Assembly: GCA_965221455.1 (NCBI GenBank) | Contig: OZ244890.1 | Coordinates: 1,302,001-1,366,000 of the forward strand | Length of the DNA: 64,000 bases | Source: SMWN01 sp965221455 | GTDB taxonomy: Bacteria; Pseudomonadota; Gammaproteobacteria; Eutrophobiales; Eutrophobiaceae | Direction of reading: 5' to 3' | In this document: positions 56,349 to 64,000 of the stretch, one piece after another | Numbering within the stretch: position 1 is the first letter of the stretch | Layout: every line of letters begins with the position of its first letter | Program-made: the position numbers and the translations under genes | Notes under the pieces: generated by a model | Database searches by the model: none | Seen by the model: the letters and a program-made list of their open reading frames with translations, nothing else | Told to the model about the DNA's origin: nothing

Positions 56349-57890
56349 CTATCGTTGTTCCTGGATTTTCTTTCGACCATTTCCCAGAATCAAATACTGC
56401 GCCAAAATAGCGAATGGTATAATTCGTAAAAATCCGGCAAGCGCACCGCTCAGGCTCGTTGGAATAAAAACCAGTGGATACAATAGTAAAAGAAAGATTA
56501 TCCACCCGCCTGCTCCCAGACGCGTAAATATTTCGAATGTCGTGCGTTGTATAATACCCAGCATATAGAATATTAAAAATACTGCGATACCACCTCCGCA
56601 AAAGTATGCATAAGCTACCGGTCCCATAGCCACTGATGTAAGAGAACTGCGCGGTGCCTGCAGCACTTCGATATTGAACCATGAACCCACATTTTCCCGT
56701 CGCTTACTCGGCCAGATAAAGCGAGGCACAAACGCATTGAGTGGGGCAAGAATAATATCCTTGGCAAAATTCGGCGCGTTATTCGGGAGATCATAACGAT
56801 CCCTGTACGTAATAGCCTGGGCAGTGAATGTAGTCAAATCATATCTGCCAAGGTTTTTATCCCATAGTGAAATGTCAGTACTGGTAAACGCATGTCCGGA
56901 ATTATCTACCGTAGCTGCTTCAAAAACGGTCGTGACAATTGACACAGGGCTTTGGTTATCGAATTTGGCGGAGTGATAACGTAGATACCGAAAAGGCTCA
57001 ACGATTGCGTAGGCCAGTATCACCATTGCCAGACACATGACTATCCAGTGATAGGGAATTTTTCCTGTCATAACATATTGGCTGACGCCCACGATAATTA
57101 CCGGCATTATTACTTGACTCTTAAAGCCGCTTAAAAAACCCAGAGTGATCATCCAGAGTAAAAATACAATAAAAATCACTTTTATCAACAGGTTGTATTG
57201 ATATTGCCTTGAGTATACCGCCATTGATAATACCAACATGATGACTGATCCGACATTGTTAATCATTTGCAGATAAGTGCGTATATTAATCGTTTTCTCC
57301 AAATTCGAAGTATCCGCACTATAACCAAAAACGCCGAGCTTCATCTGATAGAATATTGCAACTGCAGAAGCTGCTGCAAGAAGGAATACACCAATAAGGT
57401 TTATTTTAAATTTTGATTTGATCATTCCGGTTCCGGATAATAATTTTCTTAAACGTCCGGATATTATCAATGCAAAATTACTGCGATATCCTCTCCACAT
57501 CGCAAATGCAGCAATGCATACAGTTAACATTGCACTATTCAGATGTTCAATTGCATTATCGTGGCTAAATAAAAAACGAGAGTGTAGCCACCACCAGTTT
57601 TCCTGATCAGTCATATAGCGGATGTTAGGTACAATATATCGCAGTATGAAATGAAATATCGTGGCCATAACCACCGGCTGAATGAGTATTTGTCGTCTCT
57701 CGATACGGGCACTGCGCCATATTTCCCAGCATAGATAAGCCAGTAGTAAAAAATTGAGACAAAGAAACTCCAGTTTACCTTTTGAGATGATATCAAAGCT
57801 GATCAATATCGGCAGCGACAATATCGTGCCAATAACAAGAAAATAAAATACAGCGAGATGACGAGGAATCGTGATTGTGGGGTTCATCAA
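56349..57890 (-). CDS. Wzy-type O-antigen/exopolysaccharide polymerase
   Basis: 513 residues with about 11-12 hydrophobic segments and a large loop near residues 290-400 (about FRYLRYHSAKFDNQ to RENVGSWFNIEVLQAPRSS). This is the profile of Wzy polymerases that join repeat units in the periplasm. Sequence is weakly conserved in this group, so the call rests on topology and on the flippase next to it. The loop has the sort of DLTTFTAQAITYRDRYDL and FIWPSKR segments seen in related polymerases. Confidence 0.75.
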   Translation of the reverse strand: MMNPTITIPRHLAVFYFLVIGTILSLPILISFDIISKGKLEFLCLNFLLLAYLCWEIWRSARIERRQILIQPVVMATIFHFILRYIVPNIRYMTDQENWWWLHSRFLFSHDNAIEHLNSAMLTVCIAAFAMWRGYRSNFALIISGRLRKLLSGTGMIKSKFKINLIGVFLLAAASAVAIFYQMKLGVFGYSADTSNLEKTINIRTYLQMINNVGSVIMLVLSMAVYSRQYQYNLLIKVIFIVFLLWMITLGFLSGFKSQVIMPVIIVGVSQYVMTGKIPYHWIVMCLAMVILAYAIVEPFRYLRYHSAKFDNQSPVSIVTTVFEAATVDNSGHAFTSTDISLWDKNLGRYDLTTFTAQAITYRDRYDLPNNAPNFAKDIILAPLNAFVPRFIWPSKRRENVGSWFNIEVLQAPRSSLTSVAMGPVAYAYFCGGGIAVFLIFYMLGIIQRTTFEIFTRLGAGGWIIFLLLLYPLVFIPTSLSGALAGFLRIIPFAILAQYLILGNGRKKIQEQR

Positions 57891-58076
57891 TTCGATTAAT
57901 TTATATTTTTGGTTTCCGGTATGACTTTAATTTTTGGCGATAGATATCCCTGTGCATTACCACAAACAAGTATCCAGTAGTATTACTTGATCTATATAGT
58001 GAACTATGGCCATTAACATATATCTCCCTCATGTGCCGTTACATGATCCGATATATTATTTATACAATTCATTCAG

Positions 58077-59600
58077 TTAATGACTGCCTGTCTTTATATA
58101 TTTATTTGCCATACTTAAATAATATTTTTTGAAGATATTGATTAATGCATGTTTTTCAGATGTAGAGACTATTTTGTTCGCTAATAATAAAACAATTACC
58201 AACCCGATAAGACCAACTGTCATATGACTTTGCCACACTGCATCCTTGTATGCCATCCACAGCATCATGGAGCTTATCAAAATCGTTGTTATCAATAATA
58301 AAAACAAGTCGTTTATTTTATAACCATTATTGAATAAATAATTTCTTAGCAAAATCAACGCTAATAATATAATTATCGCATAAGCTATCAATTGACTTAA
58401 TAAATAACCCATGAGTGCATATGATGGAACAAGATATAATCCAAGGATTAAAAAAATCATGCTCACTGTTGTTACTTGGAGAAATATTATTTTTGATCGC
58501 CGTGCGGCGAAATATATTTTTTCAGATAAATTCGCTACAGTGATCAGGCTGGCCACCATAAAACCAATACCTGTATTATATACGACATCTTCGTATTCAT
58601 GGCCGAACAGGAACAAAATAATAAATGGGATGACACTATACATTAACATTGACATTCCCAGACAGAATAACCAGAGCAATTTAACTTTTAGTAAGGATAA
58701 TCGTAAGAATGAATGTCTTCCCTTCTCACCTTGCGAATGATGACTTGCAAGATTTGCGACCGTGGCAGCAGTAATATTTGAAGGTAAAAATGTTATTAAT
58801 GCAGTTAAAGTTGTAATTACACGTAATTGACCCAATGCGTCTATCCCGTTCTGTTGGCTCAAATATGCCATAAGGTAATAACCGACCGGTATAGCAATTA
58901 ACCCGGATAAATAAAACGGCAAGCCTATATGTAGTATTTCTTTTATGGCTGATATATATTTTTTTAATTTTAAAATTATTTTTCTGTTTTTTAACTCAGA
59001 CATCACTGCTCTTAGCAATGCAATTGAAATTCCCGTCTGTACCAGAATGGTTACAATGATGACCGAGATTAAACCATCAATGAATAAAGCGGCAATAATC
59101 ATTAATAACATGATTATTGAGCCTATTGTCATAATAAATGCGTATTTTTTACTGGCATGCAGTCCGGAAAGGCTAAAAAAGCAATACTGTCTTAAAAACT
59201 CGAGTAATACCAGCGGCGTCGCCCATAGTATCCAGGAACCTAAATCAGGATCTTTAAATAGAGTTTGTGCAAGCCAGGATGAAGCATACATGGTGACCAT
59301 TGCGCATGTACAAGCAGTGATCGAAATAATCAATAAACCAACGCCTAACAAATCACCGATAATACCCTGATGTGATTTATCTTCACTTGCTGTAACCACA
59401 AGAATTGTACTGGTGACTCCAAGGTGACCCAGTCCATGCATTGTATTGGCGGTCACCTGCACAGCACTAAATATTCCAAGTGCAGTCGGTCCCAGGAATC
59501 TTGCTAATAACACCGTCGTAATAAGACCAAGAAAACGTGATATTATCGCCTGGCCACCAAGTGCCAATATTGCTGTTAAATATCGATTATGTATGTTCAC
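58077..59600 (-). CDS. Wzx-type polysaccharide flippase
   Basis: 507 residues, about 12-14 spans, MATE/MVF-like. N-terminal ALGGQAIISRFLGLITTVLL and LARFLGPTALGIFSAVQVTA is the typical start of RfbX/Wzx proteins. Moves the lipid-linked repeat unit across the inner membrane to the Wzy polymerase encoded 186 bases downstream. Confidence 0.88.
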   Translation of the reverse strand: MNIHNRYLTAILALGGQAIISRFLGLITTVLLARFLGPTALGIFSAVQVTANTMHGLGHLGVTSTILVVTASEDKSHQGIIGDLLGVGLLIISITACTCAMVTMYASSWLAQTLFKDPDLGSWILWATPLVLLEFLRQYCFFSLSGLHASKKYAFIMTIGSIIMLLMIIAALFIDGLISVIIVTILVQTGISIALLRAVMSELKNRKIILKLKKYISAIKEILHIGLPFYLSGLIAIPVGYYLMAYLSQQNGIDALGQLRVITTLTALITFLPSNITAATVANLASHHSQGEKGRHSFLRLSLLKVKLLWLFCLGMSMLMYSVIPFIILFLFGHEYEDVVYNTGIGFMVASLITVANLSEKIYFAARRSKIIFLQVTTVSMIFLILGLYLVPSYALMGYLLSQLIAYAIIILLALILLRNYLFNNGYKINDLFLLLITTILISSMMLWMAYKDAVWQSHMTVGLIGLVIVLLLANKIVSTSEKHALINIFKKYYLSMANKYIKTGSH

Positions 59601-59782
59601 TTAATCAATATATTAATTTCAGGAACAACAGGAATATTGTCAATTATAATGTTGAGGCAGTTATTACTTCTATAAAATACAGAAGTTTCTCAGGGATGTC
59701 TGTGCATTGCGCATAAACCGTAAAACTCAATTTTCCTGAATCCGTTGTCGCTCACAAAATTCTACGGATTCATAAATATTTG

Positions 59783-60208
59783 TCAGCCAGTATAGGGAAC
59801 TCGGTCGCAATAAACAATGTTCTGCGCCTGGACGGTTACTAAATTAGTATCTCCCCATAAACAATAGTTTACATCTTTCCAAAATGACCAAATTAAAGCG
59901 CTTATTATCAGTCGCCTATTGTAGCCCGCAGCTATAATGGCTTTTGGTGTTATATTTTCCAGTCTTTGCAAGAATCGCCAAATAGAATAATGACTATCTA
60001 ACAAGCTGGAGCAATTGGGAAGATTTCCTTGTTCATAGTGACATTGATGCGTGCTGTATTTATCCACAATGTAAATGAAATGTATCGACGATGCTCTTGC
60101 TGCCTCTACAGCCAGATGCATTTGTCGTACATAGTGGGCCGGATATCCACCTATCCAGATTATTTTGTCAGCCTGTATCTTGTCCAAAGGAACGCTATTA
60201 TTATTCAT
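59783..60208 (-). pseudogene. glycosyltransferase N-terminal fragment
   Basis: About 141 residues of a GT4-type acceptor domain: KIIWIGGYPAHYVRQMHLAV, KAIIAAGYNRRLIISALIW, then YCLWGDTN, where the donor domain should follow. The frame ends soon after in unrelated sequence; no donor half (EX7E region) remains downstream. It starts just after the stop of the upstream GT4 gene. Not expected to work alone. Confidence 0.65.
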
Positions 60209-60212
60209 AACT

Positions 60213-61193
60213 TTACACAGGTGGACACAATTCATGATAGATGTGCAAATATTTATCGGCTATTCTCGCGGGTGAAAAGTTTTCTGCATTACGTAACCCG
60301 TTGTGTAATAACTTTTCCCGGTATTCACGATTACTGATTATCGTTTGAATGCCCTTGTGAATATCACTCACATTCGATGGATCCACTATGCAGGCAGCGT
60401 CGCCGGCAATACTCTGCATAGGTTCAATATTTGAGGTGATTAGGGGTCGGCCTGCTGCATTCGCTTCAATGATCGGCATGCCGAAACCTTCATAGAGAGA
60501 AACGAAAGCTACAATATCTGCGGAGACATAAATTTCGAACACTTCCTGATGAGTAATCTTGATATGGTTTTCATATGCAATCCCTGATTCATCAAGTTTT
60601 TGTATGTGCTTTTCACTTAATTTACCTACGATACTTAAGCGGCAGGGTGTCCCTGATAAGGCGTCTATCAAAGCAGACAAATTTTTGTGTGGAGCTGTTC
60701 CCATCTGTAATACCACAGGATTTTTTTCATTAAATGTTTTCGGGACAAAATGAAACATACTACTGACACAATTATCAACAATCTGAATATCCTGCCGAAT
60801 ACCCAGATCATTAATCAGACTCTTCCGGGTAAAATCAGATATGGCAGTTACTCTACCTGCATATTTTATCGGCAATATGAACCACAAGTATTTAAAAAGC
60901 CATTGCTTAAAACCTCTTAAGTCATTAAGACAGTGGCCGGTATCATGTATGGTTAATACCGTTTTTGTGTGTGGTAAAAGCGGAACAACATAGTGACTGT
61001 CGCCTGTCATATGGTAGATATCGGCTTGCATTTTACGCAATCGCCGGATGTCCATGAATAAATGCCAGCGGGAACCGAGTTCATATTCAATAACTTCTGC
61101 ATTTTTCTCAAATTCCCTTGCCAGAGTATGGAATAGTGTTTCAATACTATGACCAAACTCTCGCTTTTGACGATAAATAAATACGACTTTCAT
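60213..61193 (-). CDS. glycosyltransferase family 4
   Basis: 326 residues from the ATG at 61193. GT-B fold with TVLTIHDTGHCLNDLRGFKQ in the acceptor half and NPVVLQMGTAPHKNLSALID and VSLYEGFGMPIIEANAAGRP in the donor half. Similar to mannosyl/rhamnosyl transferases of exopolysaccharide loci. The ATG overlaps the stop of the upstream small gene (ATGA), so the two are coupled. Confidence 0.9.
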   Translation of the reverse strand: MKVVFIYRQKREFGHSIETLFHTLAREFEKNAEVIEYELGSRWHLFMDIRRLRKMQADIYHMTGDSHYVVPLLPHTKTVLTIHDTGHCLNDLRGFKQWLFKYLWFILPIKYAGRVTAISDFTRKSLINDLGIRQDIQIVDNCVSSMFHFVPKTFNEKNPVVLQMGTAPHKNLSALIDALSGTPCRLSIVGKLSEKHIQKLDESGIAYENHIKITHQEVFEIYVSADIVAFVSLYEGFGMPIIEANAAGRPLITSNIEPMQSIAGDAACIVDPSNVSDIHKGIQTIISNREYREKLLHNGLRNAENFSPARIADKYLHIYHELCPPV

Positions 61194-61471
61194 GATGCCC
61201 ACAATAAAGGTGAAATATTTATTTGGTTTACCTTCAGGCCGAGTTTTGTTGCTTCTCTATGAAGTGATGAAATTTTATTCCGCAACTGCTCGTATTCCTG
61301 TATTTTTTCTGTAGAAATTTTAATGTCACTCTGGATTTTTCCTTTATACCTTTTGAGGTGAGAAAATATGTGTAAGCTCCGGGTGGTCATTCTATAAATG
61401 TACTCCTGGTCCATTACATCCGTGCATGTCAAAGGTAGAGGATTTATCTTGCCGACATGGTTTTTAATCAA
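61190..61471 (-). CDS. uncharacterised small protein or C-terminal remnant
   Basis: 93 residues, no domain recognised. The middle (RSLHIFSHLKRYKGKIQSDI and EYEQLRNKISSLHREATKLG) is likely helical and coiled-coil-like. A TTG at 61471 would start it, without a clear ribosome-binding site. Its stop overlaps the next ATG, which argues it is, or was, translated. It could be the end of a longer gene lost from the operon. Confidence 0.4.
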   Translation of the reverse strand: MIKNHVGKINPLPLTCTDVMDQEYIYRMTTRSLHIFSHLKRYKGKIQSDIKISTEKIQEYEQLRNKISSLHREATKLGLKVNQINISPLLWAS

Positions 61472-61524
61472 GGTACGTTATCGTCCTGCCGATATTTTTC
61501 TCAGCAAAAATGATGGTGGCCAGT

Positions 61525-61557
61525 GTTTTATTTGTTCAATCATTGAACAAATAAAAC
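61525..61557. repeat. perfect 15-bp-arm inverted repeat
   Basis: GTTTTATTTGTTCAA and TTGAACAAATAAAAC separated by TCA, in the gap between the frameshifted decarboxylase and the small gene. The stem is AT-rich and has no U-run after it, so a simple intrinsic terminator is doubtful. Confidence 0.65.
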
Positions 61558-61674
61558 ATAACAAATACGTAAATCCTCGTCTAAGGCTGAACCAATACAG
61601 TGAACTTTTTACGCCGTTTGCTGGTGTTTGCAATGAAACTTTCACGAGCCATCCCTTATTCTGGATACTTCATT

Positions 61675-62626
61675 TTATTGCATTTTCAGACAGGTTTCAA
61701 AATAGGGAATTGTCTTTTTCAATCCTTCTTCCAGCTGAATCACGGGTTCCCAGCCCAATGCTTCCTTTGCCAATGTAATATCCGGTTGACGTTGAGCGGG
61801 ATCATCACTCGGCAGTGCGCGGTATTCCAGTTTGGAACTTGAACCGGTAAGTTGAATGACATATTCTGCCAGCTGCTTGATTGAAAACTCGACAGGGTTA
61901 CCGAGATTCATTGGTCCCGTTATGTCATCAGCACTTTCCATCAAGAGAATGAATGCATCAATCAGATCATCGACAAAACAGAACGAGCGTGTTTGTGATC
62001 CATCTCCGTATACAGTAATGGGTTTATTTTTCAGGGCCTGCAAAATAAAATTGGATACGACCCGACCGTCATTGGGATGCATGCTCGGGCCATAGGTGTT
62101 GAAAATACGTGCAACCTTGATACGCAACTTATGCTGCCGATAATAATCGAGGAAAAGAGTTTCGGCACAACGCTTGCCTTCATCGTAACAGGATCGTATC
62201 CCAATCGGATTAACATTCCCCCAGTATGACTCTACTTGTGGATGTACATCCGGATCACCATATACTTCACTTGTGGATGCCTGAAATATTTTTGCATTTA
62301 ATCTTTTGGCCAAACCCAGCATGTTGATTGCACCATGCACACTGGTCTTTGTCGTTTGTACCGGATCATGTTGGTAATGTACCGGTGAAGCAGGACAGGC
62401 CAGATTGTATATTTCATCGACTTCGACAAAAATCGGGAAAGTGACATTAGTGTCTCATTATTTCGAAGTGTGGGTCATCAAGCAGATGCAAAACATTATC
62501 TTTTGTACCGGTAAAATAGTTATCGACACAGAGGACATCGTGTCCTCTATCGACAAGTCGTTTACAAAGATGCGAACCGAGAAACCCGGCGCCACCCGTT
62601 ACCAGGATCCGTTTATTATTGTGCAT
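61675..62626 (-). pseudogene. UDP-glucuronate decarboxylase (UDP-xylose synthase), one-base frameshift
   Basis: The start at 62626 reads MHNNKRILVTGGAGFLGSHL with an intact NAD-binding glycine motif. A stop arises at 62447-62449 after FEIMRH. Skipping one base restores VTFPIFVEVDEIYNLACPAS, PVHYQHDPVQTTKTSVHGAI and the rest to 61675. Total length is 317 codons plus one base, so a single inserted base explains it. The family makes UDP-xylose from UDP-glucuronate. May be a real lesion or an assembly error. Confidence 0.85.
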
Positions 62627-62871
62627 GATTTTTTCTATTTATGAATGAGTGTTATTTTATAAGATAATACTTTAACAAAATCGGGTCTTTATTTTTTCTA
62701 GTCCCGGGCAACATCGGTTAAGTCATGAATTCGACACTGACGATCAAAATATCCATACCTGTGTGCTATCAGGTTTCGTAATAGTGGTTTTTTGTCGTAT
62801 GCGACTGGATATCTTGTACCGATTCAATTATGTTCACGGGAGATCGAATAAGGTATTTTACTTGAATTTAA
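62627..62871. other. gap between UDP-glucuronate decarboxylase and fcl
   Basis: 245 bases. A short minus-strand frame (about 62698-62810) reads HRYGYFDRQCRIHDLTDVARD and ends in a stop. It looks like the tail of a lost protein, but I cannot name it. Confidence 0.3.
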
Positions 62872-63978
62872 TCAGAGATTCTCCAAATACCAATGATACA
62901 ATTTTTGCAGTCCATCCTTCAGTCTTACACGATGTCGCCAACCCAATGTATGCAGTTTGCTGACATCTGACAGTTTATTCATTGTTCCATTCGGCTTGTC
63001 CGTATTGAAATACAGCTCGCCATTAAAGCCAATAACTTTTTTAATGTTACATGCAAGCTCTTTAATTGATACGTCTTCACCCGTACCTATATTAATATGG
63101 GTATTGCGAATTTCTGTATCTTCGATTTCTGATGCAACGATGTCACTAAAGTCATGATTTTGCATAAGATAGACACAGGCATCAGCCATGTCTTCTGACC
63201 AGAGAAATTCTCTTTTTGGTTTGCCTGATCCCCATATTTCCACTTGCACGACCGGATGTGCTCCCTGACCGATAATCCGTAAGCCATAAGACGAAAGCGT
63301 ATTTAATATATCTTCTTCGCTCGTGTTACCGTTATTCCCTTCTATAGCTCTTTTATGCAGATCACGCCTGATTGTTTTCCAGTCATTATCTTCAAGCGCT
63401 TTCCCCAGATGAATTTTTCTGATTAATGCAGGGAAGACGTGTGCGGTTTGCAGATCAAAATTATCATTCGGCCCATATAAATTAGTCGGCATGACGACAA
63501 TGTAATTTGTATCATATTGCAGATTATAACTTTCACACATTTTCATCCCTGCAATCTTGGCAATGGCATAGGGTTCGTTGGTATATTCAAGCGGGCTGTT
63601 TAATAAATATTCTTCGGATATAGGTTGAGGTGCGTCTCCTGGATAAATACAAGTGCTACCGAGAAATAAAAGTTTTTTAACATTATTTTTATAACTTTGG
63701 TGAATAACATTGTTTTGAATTGTTAAATTATCATAAATAAATTCAGCTCTATACCTGTTGTTAGCCGCGATACCGCCGACTTTCGCTGCCGCCAGAAAAA
63801 CATATTCAGGTTTTTCCCGGGCAAGGAATTTTGCAACGGCTTGTTGATCGGTTAGTTCAAGTTCGCTATGTGTTCTGCCGATCAGGTTTGTATAGCCTTT
63901 ATCTGCCAGATTTTTGACTATGGCACTACCCACCAGCCCGTTATGTCCTGCAATATAAATCCTGGAGTCCGCTTGCAT
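62872..63978 (-). CDS. fcl: GDP-L-fucose synthase
   Basis: 368 residues. NADP-binding motif IYIAGHNGLVGSAIVKNLAD, catalytic Ser/Tyr/Lys region GSTCIYPGDAPQPI and EPYAIAKIAG. Converts GDP-4-keto-6-deoxymannose to GDP-L-fucose. Longer than the E. coli enzyme (321) because of an inserted segment around residues 200-235 (DWKTIRRDLHKRAIEGNNG), a known longer variant. A GDP-mannose dehydratase gene would be expected beyond the right edge. Confidence 0.94.
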   Translation of the reverse strand: MQADSRIYIAGHNGLVGSAIVKNLADKGYTNLIGRTHSELELTDQQAVAKFLAREKPEYVFLAAAKVGGIAANNRYRAEFIYDNLTIQNNVIHQSYKNNVKKLLFLGSTCIYPGDAPQPISEEYLLNSPLEYTNEPYAIAKIAGMKMCESYNLQYDTNYIVVMPTNLYGPNDNFDLQTAHVFPALIRKIHLGKALEDNDWKTIRRDLHKRAIEGNNGNTSEEDILNTLSSYGLRIIGQGAHPVVQVEIWGSGKPKREFLWSEDMADACVYLMQNHDFSDIVASEIEDTEIRNTHINIGTGEDVSIKELACNIKKVIGFNGELYFNTDKPNGTMNKLSDVSKLHTLGWRHRVRLKDGLQKLYHWYLENL

Positions 63979-64000
63979 TTTTTGCTGTGTATACAGTGAA

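Noticed and set aside
56245..56682. 145-residue minus-strand open frame
   Set aside because: It overlaps the 3' end of the Wzy-type gene in another frame, and the Wzy frame has the membrane-protein character.

Overview
The window reads as chromosome of a moderately AT-rich gammaproteobacterium. The evidence is gene order and protein type: a zur-znuACB operon behind a classical Zur box, crp beside a YhfA-type OsmC gene, the rpsU-yqeY-dnaG-rpoD macromolecular synthesis operon with tRNA-Ile(CAT) just downstream, the miaB-ybeZ-ybeY-corC-lnt series, rho and trxA, rhlB, and lptM-lysA. I cannot fix the order or genus from the sequence alone.

Layout. 0.3-7 kb: alkyltransferase, rhodanese, hemE, a DUF368 lipid carrier transporter and a large Na+/H+ antiporter with two cyclic-nucleotide-type domains. 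7-12.2 kb (minus): lnt, corC, ybeY, ybeZ, miaB. 12.7-19.7 kb: tRNA-Met, crp, osmC-like, a response regulator, tusA, the zinc operon, DAHP synthase, hinT. 19.7-23.1 kb: a decayed accessory island between hinT and tRNA-Ile. It holds three small overlapping genes; one is a TIGR04255-type gene cut in two by a deleted IS3-type element, which itself carries a 224-bp mini-element with perfect 31-bp inverted repeats and a GIY-YIG nuclease remnant. 23.2-37.9 kb: macromolecular synthesis operon, tsaD, midA, two lipoproteins, uppP, cca, slt, a TauE/SafE protein, DUF427 and an SMR pump. 38.1-41.2 kb: a visibly GC-richer gene for a large secreted repeat protein ending in two dockerin-like calcium repeats. 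41.7-48.9 kb: hemH, a YHYH-type secreted protein, a NUDIX pseudogene, rho, trxA, rhlB, lptM, lysA.

48.96-63.98 kb (all minus) is a polysaccharide locus that continues past the right edge. It has GDP-fucose synthase, a frameshifted UDP-glucuronate decarboxylase, glycosyltransferases, a Wzx-type flippase, a Wzy-type polymerase, a PssD/PssE pair and a carbamoyltransferase. It would make, flip and polymerise a repeat unit likely to contain fucose and perhaps xylose, with carbamoyl decoration. Several genes are damaged: an SGNH-like gene and an MBOAT acyltransferase have been joined by a deletion, a glycosyltransferase is interrupted by five copies of an 8-bp repeat, another is a fragment, and the decarboxylase has a one-base frameshift.

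Overall, housekeeping genes are intact while surface and accessory genes show stops, frameshifts, deletions and insertions. That looks like recent decay of the accessory genome, or in part uncorrected assembly errors. No CRISPR array, prophage or intact mobile element was seen.
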